A stretch of 12,724 nt of DNA from NCBI GenBank assembly GCA_024280135.1, contig JAJRQS010000017.1:1-12724 (forward strand), in the 5' to 3' direction. The notes under the pieces are model-generated. The model did not search any database. It was not told the DNA's origin and saw only the letters and a list, made by a program, of their open reading frames with translations. Positions 1 to 6,778 of the stretch are shown here, in pieces. Position numbers and translations under genes: made by a program. How positions within the stretch are numbered: the stretch's first letter is position 1; each line of letters opens with the position of its first letter. The stretch comes from Bacteroidota bacterium (GTDB lineage: Bacteria > Bacteroidota > Bacteroidia > Chitinophagales > Saprospiraceae).

Positions 1-2
1 AT

Positions 3-533
3 GGTTGGTTTAATCCTAAAGGGGAATCAACGCGTTGGATTTACGATGTCTCACCTAAGGAAGAAAAGGTTTCTGATAATGTATGGCTGGTGAAAAGTCA
101 AAAGGTGAGCAAAGACGGCTATGCTTTCGAGACTTTTAATGCACCTGGATTAAAAACAGGGATTAAACTAAAACTCGGGCTGTCTGACAAGCAAAATGCA
201 GTTATTCCAGACTCCTTAAAAGAGCCTGGACCGCTAGCTTTTACGCCCGATTCTTTATGGGTAGGGCCCAAAAAATATATCCAACAAGAGTGGATTGTGG
301 TGACAGATACAGCTGAAGCGACCTATACAATAGATACTTTTCAAGTATTAACTTCATTCGATGTAATGGAGTTTGATTACGAAGCGATGGTCGAAAAAGG
401 CCAGAATTTTGAAATCAAAATGGATGTATTAGTACCCAAATGGGTGGAAGGTGTTTCTTGGTCAGCTGAAAAATCAATTATTTTGCAAAAATTAGCTGAA
501 AACGGAGCCTCTGCTATTAGTTTGGTACAATAA
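3..533 (+). CDS. C-terminal part of an exported protein, possibly MbnP-like (5' end outside window)
   Basis: The open frame runs from the window edge (first full codon at 3) to TAA at 531-533, giving 176 residues of a longer protein. The GTG at 90 sits inside a continuing frame (the preceding 29 codons read GWFNPKGES...), so it is not taken as the start. No membrane segment is visible and the composition is that of a soluble beta-rich protein. I do not firmly recognise the family. The order of a glycine-rich GLKTGIKLKLGL segment, a P-D-S-L-W segment and a C-terminal KLAENGASAISL resembles the layout of Bacteroidota MbnP-family lipoproteins, which is also the assignment of the next gene. It lies 41 nt upstream of that gene on the same strand and is probably co-transcribed. 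The MbnP link is an inference from pattern only. Confidence 0.7.
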   Translation, partial: GWFNPKGESTRWIYDVSPKEEKVSDNVWLVKSQKVSKDGYAFETFNAPGLKTGIKLKLGLSDKQNAVIPDSLKEPGPLAFTPDSLWVGPKKYIQQEWIVVTDTAEATYTIDTFQVLTSFDVMEFDYEAMVEKGQNFEIKMDVLVPKWVEGVSWSAEKSIILQKLAENGASAISLVQ

Positions 534-574
534 TCGCTATCTATTAAAGTACGACCTCGGAAACGATTATTACT

Positions 575-1318
575 ATGAAAAGGCTGATTGTTCTTCTTTT
601 GTTCCTAAATATTTTTTCTGGCACCTCGTGCAGAAAAGATTTACCTATTGGTAATGCTGGCGAAGTAGCCATTTCTTTGAAGACTGTTTTTGGAGATGAG
701 CCTTTTGTCGCTAATCAAGTTTATGACTATCCAGCAGAAGGGGCTATTCAGTTTAGTGGACTATACATTTATCTTTCAGATATAGTGTTGGTGAGAGAAG
801 ATGGTCAAGAGGTTGAGCTGGAAGAAATTTGTGTTGTAGATATTGCGAAGGTTCAATCAGATGCATTAACAGCTAAAAAGGGTTGGGTAAAAGAATTTGT
901 ATCTATTCCTATTGGAGACTATTCTGGTATCCGTTTTGGGGTGGGTGTAAGTCAAGAGTTCAATAGTCAGTTACCAGTAGACTATGCAATCAATCATCCC
1001 CTTGCGGAAAAAGAGCGGTATTCTCAGGATAATGCTAGTTATATATTTATGGACGCTGAAGGAACTTATCACGTAGATGGTTCTTCTACACCTTTTTCAT
1101 TGTCAATTTTGGGAGATAAGTTATTTCAGCAAGTTCAGTTGATGAATTCATTTTCGATATCTTCAGAAAAATCACCCATTGATTTGGTCTTTGATCTAGA
1201 AAAAGTGCTTAGCCGTGAGGATTCGACGTTGGATATTCAAAATACTCCAATCATTTCTGACCCAAATCCATCTATGGATTGGCTTTCTGAAAGTTTAAAA
1301 TTTCCCTTTTCTTGGTAA
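575..1318 (+). CDS. MbnP-family lipoprotein
   Basis: The 247-residue protein has a lipoprotein-type signal peptide: a basic MKR, a hydrophobic stretch LIVLLLFLNIF, then SGTSC with the acylated cysteine probably Cys19. The lipobox is loose, as is usual in Bacteroidota. Family marks of MbnP-like proteins are a beta strand containing GLYIYLSDI (about 62-70), IPIGDYSGIRFGVGV (111-125), an NHPLA segment (140-144) and an aromatic YIFMDAEGTY (156-165). MbnP was described as the partner of MbnH, a di-heme peroxidase, in methanobactin/copper systems. Bacteroidota homologues are often next to cytochrome c peroxidase genes, but none is visible here. The protein should sit in the outer membrane facing the periplasm or surface. 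The start ATG at 575 is chosen because it directly begins the signal peptide. A copper role is family knowledge and is not shown by this sequence. Confidence 0.75.
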   Translation: MKRLIVLLLFLNIFSGTSCRKDLPIGNAGEVAISLKTVFGDEPFVANQVYDYPAEGAIQFSGLYIYLSDIVLVREDGQEVELEEICVVDIAKVQSDALTAKKGWVKEFVSIPIGDYSGIRFGVGVSQEFNSQLPVDYAINHPLAEKERYSQDNASYIFMDAEGTYHVDGSSTPFSLSILGDKLFQQVQLMNSFSISSEKSPIDLVFDLEKVLSREDSTLDIQNTPIISDPNPSMDWLSESLKFPFSW

Positions 1319-1346
1319 AAGCCAAAGAATAAAAGGTTTTCTTTTT
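1317..1346 (+). terminator. weak candidate terminator after the MbnP-like gene
   Basis: AAAAGCC overlapping the stop codon could pair with GGTTTT (one bulged G), followed by CTTTTT. The stem is short and imperfect, so this is only a possible end for the two-gene unit. Confidence 0.3.
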
Positions 1347-1392
1347 GTAATTTTTCCTTTTTTTATTTCACATTTTATCAGGTAAAATATTG

Positions 1393-1457
1393 ATAATGTG
1401 TTGTTTATGTTTTATTGTGCAGATATTTATCTTCACAAAAAATATAATGTGTTGTTT
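1393..1457 (+). repeat. direct repeat of a promoter segment (51-nt offset)
   Basis: The 14-mer ATAATGTGTTGTTT occurs at 1393-1406 and 1444-1457. Similarity continues further (ATGTTTTATTGTG against GGGTTGCATTGTG). The second copy carries the good -33/-7 elements of the promoter at 1455-1485. The first has TTTA at the -33 position and ATATTTAT where the -7 box would be, so it looks like a decayed duplicate. Confidence 0.6.
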
Positions 1458-1485
1458 GGGTTGCATTGTGGCACCCGTATATTTG
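1455..1485 (+). promoter_or_regulatory. promoter of structured RNA A
   Basis: TTTG at 1455-1458, a 19-nt spacer and TATATTTG at 1478-1485 match the Bacteroidota housekeeping consensus (TTTG, about 19 nt, TAnnTTTG) exactly. Transcription would begin near 1491, just upstream of RNA A. Confidence 0.7.
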
Positions 1486-1490
1486 TGTTA

Positions 1491-1762
1491 TAAAGAAGCA
1501 AACAGCTACTCAAAAGTGAAATCGCAGTTTGTTTTGGATATGTTCATGGAATTTAGTGAGATAGCTACTTTAGAAGGGAAGTAGCTATCTCCTAAATACT
1601 TTACAATCTACATTAAGATTGTGTTAACAGGACAAAAAGAAAATTTTTCGCAGAATGGTAATATTCTTTTTTAAGAAACCGTTTTAGAAGCGAACTAAGA
1701 TATGTTCATGGGATTATAATTTGTTGTTAATGTCGCACCAAAAGAGGTGCGACATTTTTTTT
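1491..1762 (+). ncRNA. structured non-coding RNA A (paralogue of RNA B)
   Basis: A roughly 270-nt unit lies between a consensus promoter and an intrinsic terminator, with no convincing reading frame. It contains TCAAAAGTGAA at 1510-1520 and GGATATGTTCA at 1536-1546. A perfect 13-bp hairpin follows (1558-1570 with 1579-1591, loop TAGAAGGG), then a 7-bp hairpin (ACAATCT 1603-1609 with AGATTGT 1616-1622) and a TTCTT/AAGAA hairpin near 1664-1677. A second TTTAGAAG lies at 1683-1690. The unit ends with a conserved segment (about 1701-1730) running into the terminator. Each of these except the 7-bp hairpin and the second TTTAGAAG recurs in the same order in RNA B, 350-400 nt downstream, and stem differences are compensatory. 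I do not recognise the class. Nothing in the same orientation follows closely, so it is unlikely to be an mRNA leader. Exact ends are inferred. Confidence 0.65.
1731..1762 (+). terminator. intrinsic terminator of RNA A
   Basis: TGTCGCACC (1731-1739) pairs perfectly with GGTGCGACA (1746-1754) around the loop AAAAGA and is followed by eight T. Two flanking A-T pairs can extend the stem to 11 bp. Confidence 0.9.
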
Positions 1763-1849
1763 CACATTTAAGCCCCTTAAGAACCTGATTTTCAAAGGAT
1801 TATGATTTCAAAGGTGATTTTTTGACTTCACAATGTAAGTTCATTATTA

Positions 1850-1880
1850 TTTGATACATTGGTCATATGGTGTAAATTTG
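1850..1880 (+). promoter_or_regulatory. promoter of structured RNA B
   Basis: TTTG at 1850-1853, a 19-nt spacer and TAAATTTG at 1873-1880 have the same architecture and spacing as the promoter of RNA A. The expected start of transcription is near 1887. Confidence 0.7.
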
Positions 1881-1886
1881 TAACAT

Positions 1887-2095
1887 CAAAAGAAAATACA
1901 AACCCTGTTCAAAAGTGAATGGAATTGTTTTTTGGATATGTTCAAGGGCTTATGCCCTTTCAGGAGTAAGCTATTTTAGAAGGAATTTAGCTTACTCCTT
2001 ATTAAAAAAATCTTCCTGTAAAGGAAACGATATATGTTCATGGGATTATAATTTGTTGTTAAGGTCGTATCAAAAGAGATGCGACCTTTTTTTTT
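1887..2095 (+). ncRNA. structured non-coding RNA B (paralogue of RNA A)
   Basis: A roughly 209-nt unit with the same order of elements as RNA A. TCAAAAGTGAA is at 1909-1919 and GGATATGTTCA at 1934-1944. An extra 6-bp hairpin follows (AAGGGC 1944-1949 with GCCCTT 1954-1959). The main hairpin is AGGAGTAAGCTA 1962-1973 with TAGCTTACTCCT 1988-1999, with TTTAGAAGG in its loop at 1975-1983. Then come a TTCCT/AGGAA hairpin near 2013-2026, a segment of about 31 nt (2032-2062) identical to RNA A, and the terminator. It is shorter than A because it lacks the 1603-1622 hairpin region. No known RNA family was recognised. A nominal frame at 1915-2127 crosses the terminator and is not credible as a gene. 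Confidence 0.65.
2063..2095 (+). terminator. intrinsic terminator of RNA B, overlapping the esterase 3' end
   Basis: GGTCGTATC (2063-2071) pairs with GATGCGACC (2078-2086), with one G-U pair, around the loop AAAAGA. Nine T follow at 2087-2095. Compared with the RNA A terminator, two base pairs are changed on both sides and one becomes a wobble. On the opposite strand the same bases form the last codons of the hydrolase gene. Confidence 0.88.
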
Positions 2096-2903
2096 GCGCA
2101 AGCTTACTAGCCCACACTAAAAATTGAGGTAGCATGATTGCCCACGTTTCTGCTGTATGCCTTCCGCCCAGCTTCTCTAGATAGGCAATTCGATTTTGCG
2201 AAAGCCCATTGTCAAGTAGGCTATTGATGACTATCTTCGTGTCATCAATCGAATCAATGATTCCGTTATGGTTGCGATCATTCATTTCATCCAAAGAACC
2301 TGTTTGGAACCAATAGTTGCTTGAAGGGGGCTTTGTAAGCTTACTTATTTTGTGTGGGATGATAAGGTTAGCATCTGGTTTATTGACGTTAAATTTTTCA
2401 CTTCTCCACCAGAAAGCCCCGCTAAAGACCCCTACGCCTCTGAAAATGTCTGGGTGGTTGATTGAAATGTCAACCGCACTAAGTCCTCCTAAGGAGAACC
2501 CAATGATAAAAAGATCTTTGCTAATGGATAGTTTGGGTAGTAGTTCATCAAGAATGAATTTTTGATAGGACTCGGACTTGATGCCTAGATTCTTGAATCC
2601 AAAAGTCTTAGAAGTGCCTAGCTCATCAACCCTTTTCTCGTTGCTGTGTATAGCAACTAAGACGCATGGTTTAATTTGATTTCGTGTATATAGCTTACGC
2701 AAAATCCGTTTAATGTCCATGGATTCGAGTAACTGACCATCATTGAATAATAGACACGGAACAGCGCTAGGGTTGAACCCCCGGATTTTGGGATAGTAAA
2801 ACTGAACAATTACATTTCGGCCTAAAGAATGGGAAAAAAAGATCCTTTGGTGGGTTTGGATTCGAATTCTACCAACTTTCCTAGCGTAAGTGGCTGGGAT
2901 CAT
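2070..2903 (-). CDS. esterase-like alpha/beta hydrolase with an EF-hand-type loop
   Basis: The 277-residue protein belongs to the putative esterase superfamily (esterase D / enterochelin-esterase-like fold). The nucleophile elbow is GFSLGG with Ser137. The catalytic histidine is probably His249 in GGRHTAETW, and the acid is probably Asp205 in TGSLDE. LLFNDGQ (about 51-57) is the usual strand-turn near the oxyanion region. Residues 209-220 (DRNHNGIIDSID) form an EF-hand/dockerin-like calcium-loop pattern. No signal peptide or membrane segment is seen, so a cytoplasmic location is likely; the substrate is unknown. The ATG at 2903 is the first methionine. A near-consensus -7 (AATATTTG, one mismatch) ends only about 5 nt before it, so the transcript could be nearly leaderless, but no matching -33 was found. 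It converges with RNA B, and its last residues (KKRSHLF) are encoded within that terminator. Confidence 0.85.
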   Translation of the reverse strand: MIPATYARKVGRIRIQTHQRIFFSHSLGRNVIVQFYYPKIRGFNPSAVPCLLFNDGQLLESMDIKRILRKLYTRNQIKPCVLVAIHSNEKRVDELGTSKTFGFKNLGIKSESYQKFILDELLPKLSISKDLFIIGFSLGGLSAVDISINHPDIFRGVGVFSGAFWWRSEKFNVNKPDANLIIPHKISKLTKPPSSNYWFQTGSLDEMNDRNHNGIIDSIDDTKIVINSLLDNGLSQNRIAYLEKLGGRHTAETWAIMLPQFLVWASKLAQKKRSHLF

Positions 2904-3160
2904 TATACAAATATTTACTCAAAAGTAGTTTTTTTATATGGAGAAAGCAAATGGACCTTTTAAAATGAAAAATTAGTTTTTGTGACACTTTATCAGACTT
3001 GTTTTTATCGTGATAAAGGTAAATAGTTGATTCTTTTGTCTTTTTTTTGAGTATTTTGCAAGGGTGCTTGTGCACACCAATACGGATGTTTGCAGTATAT
3101 CCAGATGTAGCTGGTTGAATTTATTGTATAATTGACCTGTTTGCGTAGTGTGACATCTAT

Positions 3161-3187
3161 TAGTTTATAATTTGGAATTATAAGCTA
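3161..3187 (+). promoter_or_regulatory. 11-bp AT-rich hairpin upstream of the porP-like promoter
   Basis: TAGTTTATAAT (3161-3171) pairs with ATTATAAGCTA (3177-3187), with one G-T pair and a 5-nt loop. No T-tract follows on either strand, so it is not an obvious terminator. It may be a binding site or structural element; function unknown. Confidence 0.4.
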
Positions 3188-3214
3188 GAAAAATCAGTAT
3201 CGTGACATGAAAAA

Positions 3215-3245
3215 TTGCCTAATTGTAAAAAGAAACCTATCTTTG
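3215..3245 (+). promoter_or_regulatory. promoter of the porP-ompA-T9SS substrate operon
   Basis: TTG at 3215-3217, a 20-nt spacer and TATCTTTG at 3238-3245 fit the Bacteroidota promoter consensus. A start near 3252 leaves a leader of about 80 nt before the ATG at 3334. A GTGACA motif at 3202-3207 lies just upstream of the -33 element. Confidence 0.6.
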
Positions 3246-3333
3246 CCCTGTTGTTGTGGTTTCCCTGACTGCTACAATGATTTTTAGCGTAAGCTAATCT
3301 AGCAATTTATTAAATTGTAAACAAGCTATAAAC

Positions 3334-4347
3334 ATGAGAAGCACTACATACATCTTTTTATTACTGGGTCTATTTCTTTCTGTCTCTGGATTGAAAGCAC
3401 AAGATATCCACTTTTCCCAGTATTACAATGCCCAAATGAATCTAACACCAGCCCTAACAGGTCTGATTGATGGTGATATGCGATATGCAGCAGCTTATCG
3501 TAGTCAATGGTCATCCGTACCAGTAGGATATAAGGTCATCTCGGGAGCTTTTGATATGAAATTCGATAAGGATCAAAATCCAAATGGCTTTTTTGGAGCG
3601 GGTCTCCATTTATACCATGACCAAGCAGGTGATTCTAAGTTAAGCTCAACTCGATTGAGCTTGGTTGGTAGCTATACACGTAGATTGTTCAGAAACCAAT
3701 ATCTAACGGTAGGGGCCATGGGAGGAGTTACACAACGTGCTTTTTCTATGGATGATTTACGTTTTGACGCTCAGTGGGATGGTGTTAAATATGTACCCGC
3801 AAGACCCACCAACGAAACATTTAAAAATACAAAGAAATTTTTCCCAAACATTTCAGCAGGAATAAATTATGGTATAGCAAAATCAAGAAGAACAAGGGTT
3901 AACTTAGGAGGAGCATACTATAACATAAACAAACCAAATTCTAGTTTTGAAGGCCAAGATAAAGTAGATTTATATGGACGGATTTCTTTGTATGCACATG
4001 GTGCATTAAAATTGTCTAAGATATTTGATGCAGTATTGGCAGTCAACCATCAGGTGCAATATCCGCATGGAGAGACATTGCTTTCGGGGTCAACAAGGAT
4101 TCACTTGAGTGATACACCACAAAAGAGATTTTACATTGAGCCAGGCTTTGCAGCTCGTTTTGGAGATGCTTTAATTCCTACATTCTATGTGGGCTATAAC
4201 CAATGGCAGTTTGGGGTAAGTTATGACACAAACGTATCAGCTTTCACAAATGCTTCAACAAATTTGGGTGGGCCTGAATTCACAGTTATATACGTCATTA
4301 AGAAACCAGAACCAGTTGAAAGTAAGATTTGTCCACCTTACTTATAA
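3334..4347 (+). CDS. PorP/SprF family type IX secretion-associated outer membrane protein
   Basis: The 337-residue protein has a signal peptide of about 23 residues (hydrophobic IFLLLGLFLSVSG, ending KAQ). It is followed by the family's hallmark N-terminus DIHFSQYYNAQMNLTPALTG and, slightly later, YRSQW. The rest is alternating beta-strand sequence with many aromatic residues, as expected of an outer membrane barrel, and the length is normal for the family. Characterised members are PorP, a T9SS component, and SprF, needed for surface export of the adhesin SprB. Genomes usually carry many paralogues, each paired with an OmpA-like protein and a large T9SS substrate, exactly as found here. So the likely role is a dedicated partner for the secreted protein encoded downstream, not the core PorP. 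It is the first gene of the operon, and the gap to the next likely start (4377) is 29 nt. Confidence 0.92.
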   Translation: MRSTTYIFLLLGLFLSVSGLKAQDIHFSQYYNAQMNLTPALTGLIDGDMRYAAAYRSQWSSVPVGYKVISGAFDMKFDKDQNPNGFFGAGLHLYHDQAGDSKLSSTRLSLVGSYTRRLFRNQYLTVGAMGGVTQRAFSMDDLRFDAQWDGVKYVPARPTNETFKNTKKFFPNISAGINYGIAKSRRTRVNLGGAYYNINKPNSSFEGQDKVDLYGRISLYAHGALKLSKIFDAVLAVNHQVQYPHGETLLSGSTRIHLSDTPQKRFYIEPGFAARFGDALIPTFYVGYNQWQFGVSYDTNVSAFTNASTNLGGPEFTVIYVIKKPEPVESKICPPYL

Positions 4348-4376
4348 TTTTCGCTCAAACAGATAGAAATCAGAAT

Positions 4377-6778
4377 ATGAAAAATACGATTACATTTATA
4401 GTGATCTTCTTCTTAGTGCCTGCCTTGACTTTTGGTCAAACGAGGAGGGCTTATGAAAAGAAAGCAGAACAGTATCTAAATTCGCAAGATTATTTTGGGG
4501 CAATGCGATACTACCAGAAAGCAATAGCCTTGGATTCTGCTAAATTAAATAATGTATTGGGTGCAGCAGACGCAGCAAGAAAGTTTACGGCTTATTCAAT
4601 TGCAGAAACCCATTATTTAAAAGCTTTAGATATCGATACAACCCATAGTACTGATGCATTGTTTTGGTTAGGTTCGGTGCAAAATAGCCAAGGAAAGTAT
4701 GAGCTTGCGCAAAAAAATTATCAAAAATGGATGGAGCATAATACGCCATCTAACCCGCTTTATAGTCGTGCACAGCGGTATATTGAGCATAATCTATGGG
4801 CTCAAACAAATCCGAAGTTTGAAGAAGAAGTTAAAGTGACGAACCTTGGGGATGATATCAATTCTCCAGACTCTGATTTTGGAACAGCATTTAGGGGGGA
4901 TAAAATGTATTATTCTTCTTTGAGGTATCTAAATGAAAAGGACAAAGCTAGACCTAAAAGATATTTTTCTAAATTATTAGTTACAGATATTAATGGTGAG
5001 GGAAGTAGATTAGACGCAGGATTTAACAAAGAAGTTGGCAAACACATAGGTAACTTAGCTTTTAACCCAGACGGTAATGTGGCCTATTTCACAATGGGTG
5101 AATATTCAAAAAACGGAACGATTTCAAGTCAAATATACTATGCAGTGGTCAGTGAGGATGGCAGTTTCGGTGAAGCTGTAAAATTACCAGCCATAATAAA
5201 CGTGGAAAATGCGAATGTAACTCATCCTTATCTTGTAGAAGTTGACGGTAAGGTGATGATGTACTATGCATCTAATCAGTTTGGAGGAAAAGGAGGATTG
5301 GATATTTGGAGTGCAGAATTGTCTGGTTTAGATGATTTCTCAAATATCGAAAACTTAGCTGCTATCAATACAGAAATGGATGAAGTGACTCCTTATTTTC
5401 ATGCTCGGACGCATACGGTTTATTTTAGTTCAAATGGTTATGCGGGATATGGAGATTTAGATATCTTTAAATCTGTACAAAAAGACGGAGTGTTTGGGGA
5501 GGTGGTAAATCTTAAAAAACCAACCAACTCTAGTTACAACGATACATACTACAGACTTTCAGAAGACGGAAAAAAGGGTTATATTGCCTCTAACAGACCA
5601 AGTTCGGCTCAGATTGACCCTGAAACAGGAACTTGTTGTAATGATATTTATGAATTAGATGTCCCTGTAAATGTGCGTTTGATTGTCAATACACTAAACA
5701 AACTTAGCAAAGAAGTCTTGAACGGTGTAGAAGTTCAAATAGTGAACTTGACGGATGGTACTATTGATACAGTCGCATTACAGACTGATGGTAGTCGTTA
5801 CTTTTTTCCTCTAGAAATTGGTAAAGATTACAAGATAGTGGGAATGAAAGATGGTTTCTTAGGTGACGAAGTTTTGGTTTCGACCAAAAACTTGAACGGG
5901 ACCGAAACGATTGAAAAAGATTTGATGCTAGAACCTAAGTTAGAGTTAATAGCTTTAACTTTTGATAAAATCACTCAGACTCCTTTGCCTCGTGCAGGTG
6001 TTCGTTTGATTAACTTGACAGATGATACAAAGGTTCAAAAAGTCAATGATAAAAGCAATGAGTTTAAGTTTGCAATAGACTATGGTAAAGACTATATGTT
6101 GATTGCATACAGAGAAGATTTTACAACGGACACGGTTCTTTTTTCAACAAAGGACATGCCTTTTGAAAGCGAAACTTTAACGAAAAAGTTATACTTAGAG
6201 AAGGACGAAGGGATTTATGCTTCATTGCCTATTTACTTTCATAATGATGAACCAAATCCTAGAACCACTTCTGTTACGGCAACGTCTAGTTATGAAACGT
6301 CATACAACCGCTATAAAAAGCTGCAAGGCTTGTATAGAAAAGAGTATTCTAGGGGGTTTTCTGCTGGAGAAAAACAAGCAGCAATGGATGAGGTAGATAG
6401 ATTTTTTGATGATGAGGTAACCAAAGGATATGAAAGTCTGAAACGATTTGCGGATAGATTGAATAAATATATGGGCAGGAATAAGTCGGTGGATATCGTG
6501 ATCAAAGGATTCGCAAGTCCATTAGCTCCAGCTGATTACAACGTAAGCCTTACAAAAAGAAGAATTGACAATGTCGAAAAATTCCTAAAAGAACAATTAG
6601 GAGGTACATTAGCTCCTTACTTCAATAGCGGACGAATTAAAGTAGTCGTAGAGCCTTATGGCGAAACAAAAGCCGCACCTGATGTAAGTGATTCGCCAAA
6701 GAATAGAAAAGAATCTGTTTACAACCCGAAAGCAGCAAGAGAAAGAAGAGTTGAGATATTACAACTAAAATCAGCCCC
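4377..6778 (+). other. OmpA-family module with TPR and PD40 propeller (upstream half of the joined frame)
   Basis: This part (about 800 residues) begins with a Sec signal peptide (about 20 residues). TPR-like helices follow (about 22-140: EKKAEQYLNSQDYFGAMRYY and similar). Next are WD40-like PD40 beta-propeller repeats (about 158-421: FNPDGNVAYF, GGLDIWSAEL, TVYFSSNGYAGYGDLDIF, GKKGYIASNRP). Two related carboxypeptidase-regulatory-like beta domains follow (about 430-610, each with V-x-I-x-N-L-T-D and GKDY). The end is an OmpA-like peptidoglycan-binding domain (about 617-795: LPIYFHNDEPNP, YNVSLTKRRI, ARERRVEI). This is the architecture of the OmpA proteins paired with PorP/SprF paralogues in Bacteroidota. 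It probably anchors the outer-membrane partner to peptidoglycan from the periplasm. Confidence 0.88.

Larger units (their letters stand above)
2904..3333. other. 430-nt intergenic region between hydrolase and porP-like gene
   Basis: No convincing gene is seen. A lysine-rich minus frame at 2881-3075 overlaps the hydrolase start and looks like chance. The region contains an inverted repeat CTTTATCA (2988-2995) / TGATAAAG (3011-3018), GTGACA three times on the plus strand (2982, 3150, 3202), a hairpin at 3161-3187 and the porP promoter. The leader contains two small hairpins: TTAGC-GTAA-GCTAA near 3285 and CAATTT-ATT-AAATTG near 3304. Confidence 0.6.

Noticed and set aside
1390..1584. 64-codon plus-strand open frame
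   Set aside because: Cysteine-rich, random-looking product that covers the repeat/promoter region and the hairpin of RNA A. The RNA reading explains the sequence better.
1455..2095. Retron or other reverse-transcriptase-linked RNA
   Set aside because: No reverse transcriptase or effector gene is adjacent, and the flanking genes are an MbnP-like lipoprotein and a hydrolase.
1915..2127. 70-codon plus-strand open frame
   Set aside because: It runs through the hairpins and T-tract terminator of RNA B and overlaps the hydrolase end; the equivalent frame is not conserved in RNA A.
2881..3075. 64-codon minus-strand open frame upstream of the hydrolase
   Set aside because: Lysine-rich AT-driven product that overlaps the hydrolase start; no family features.
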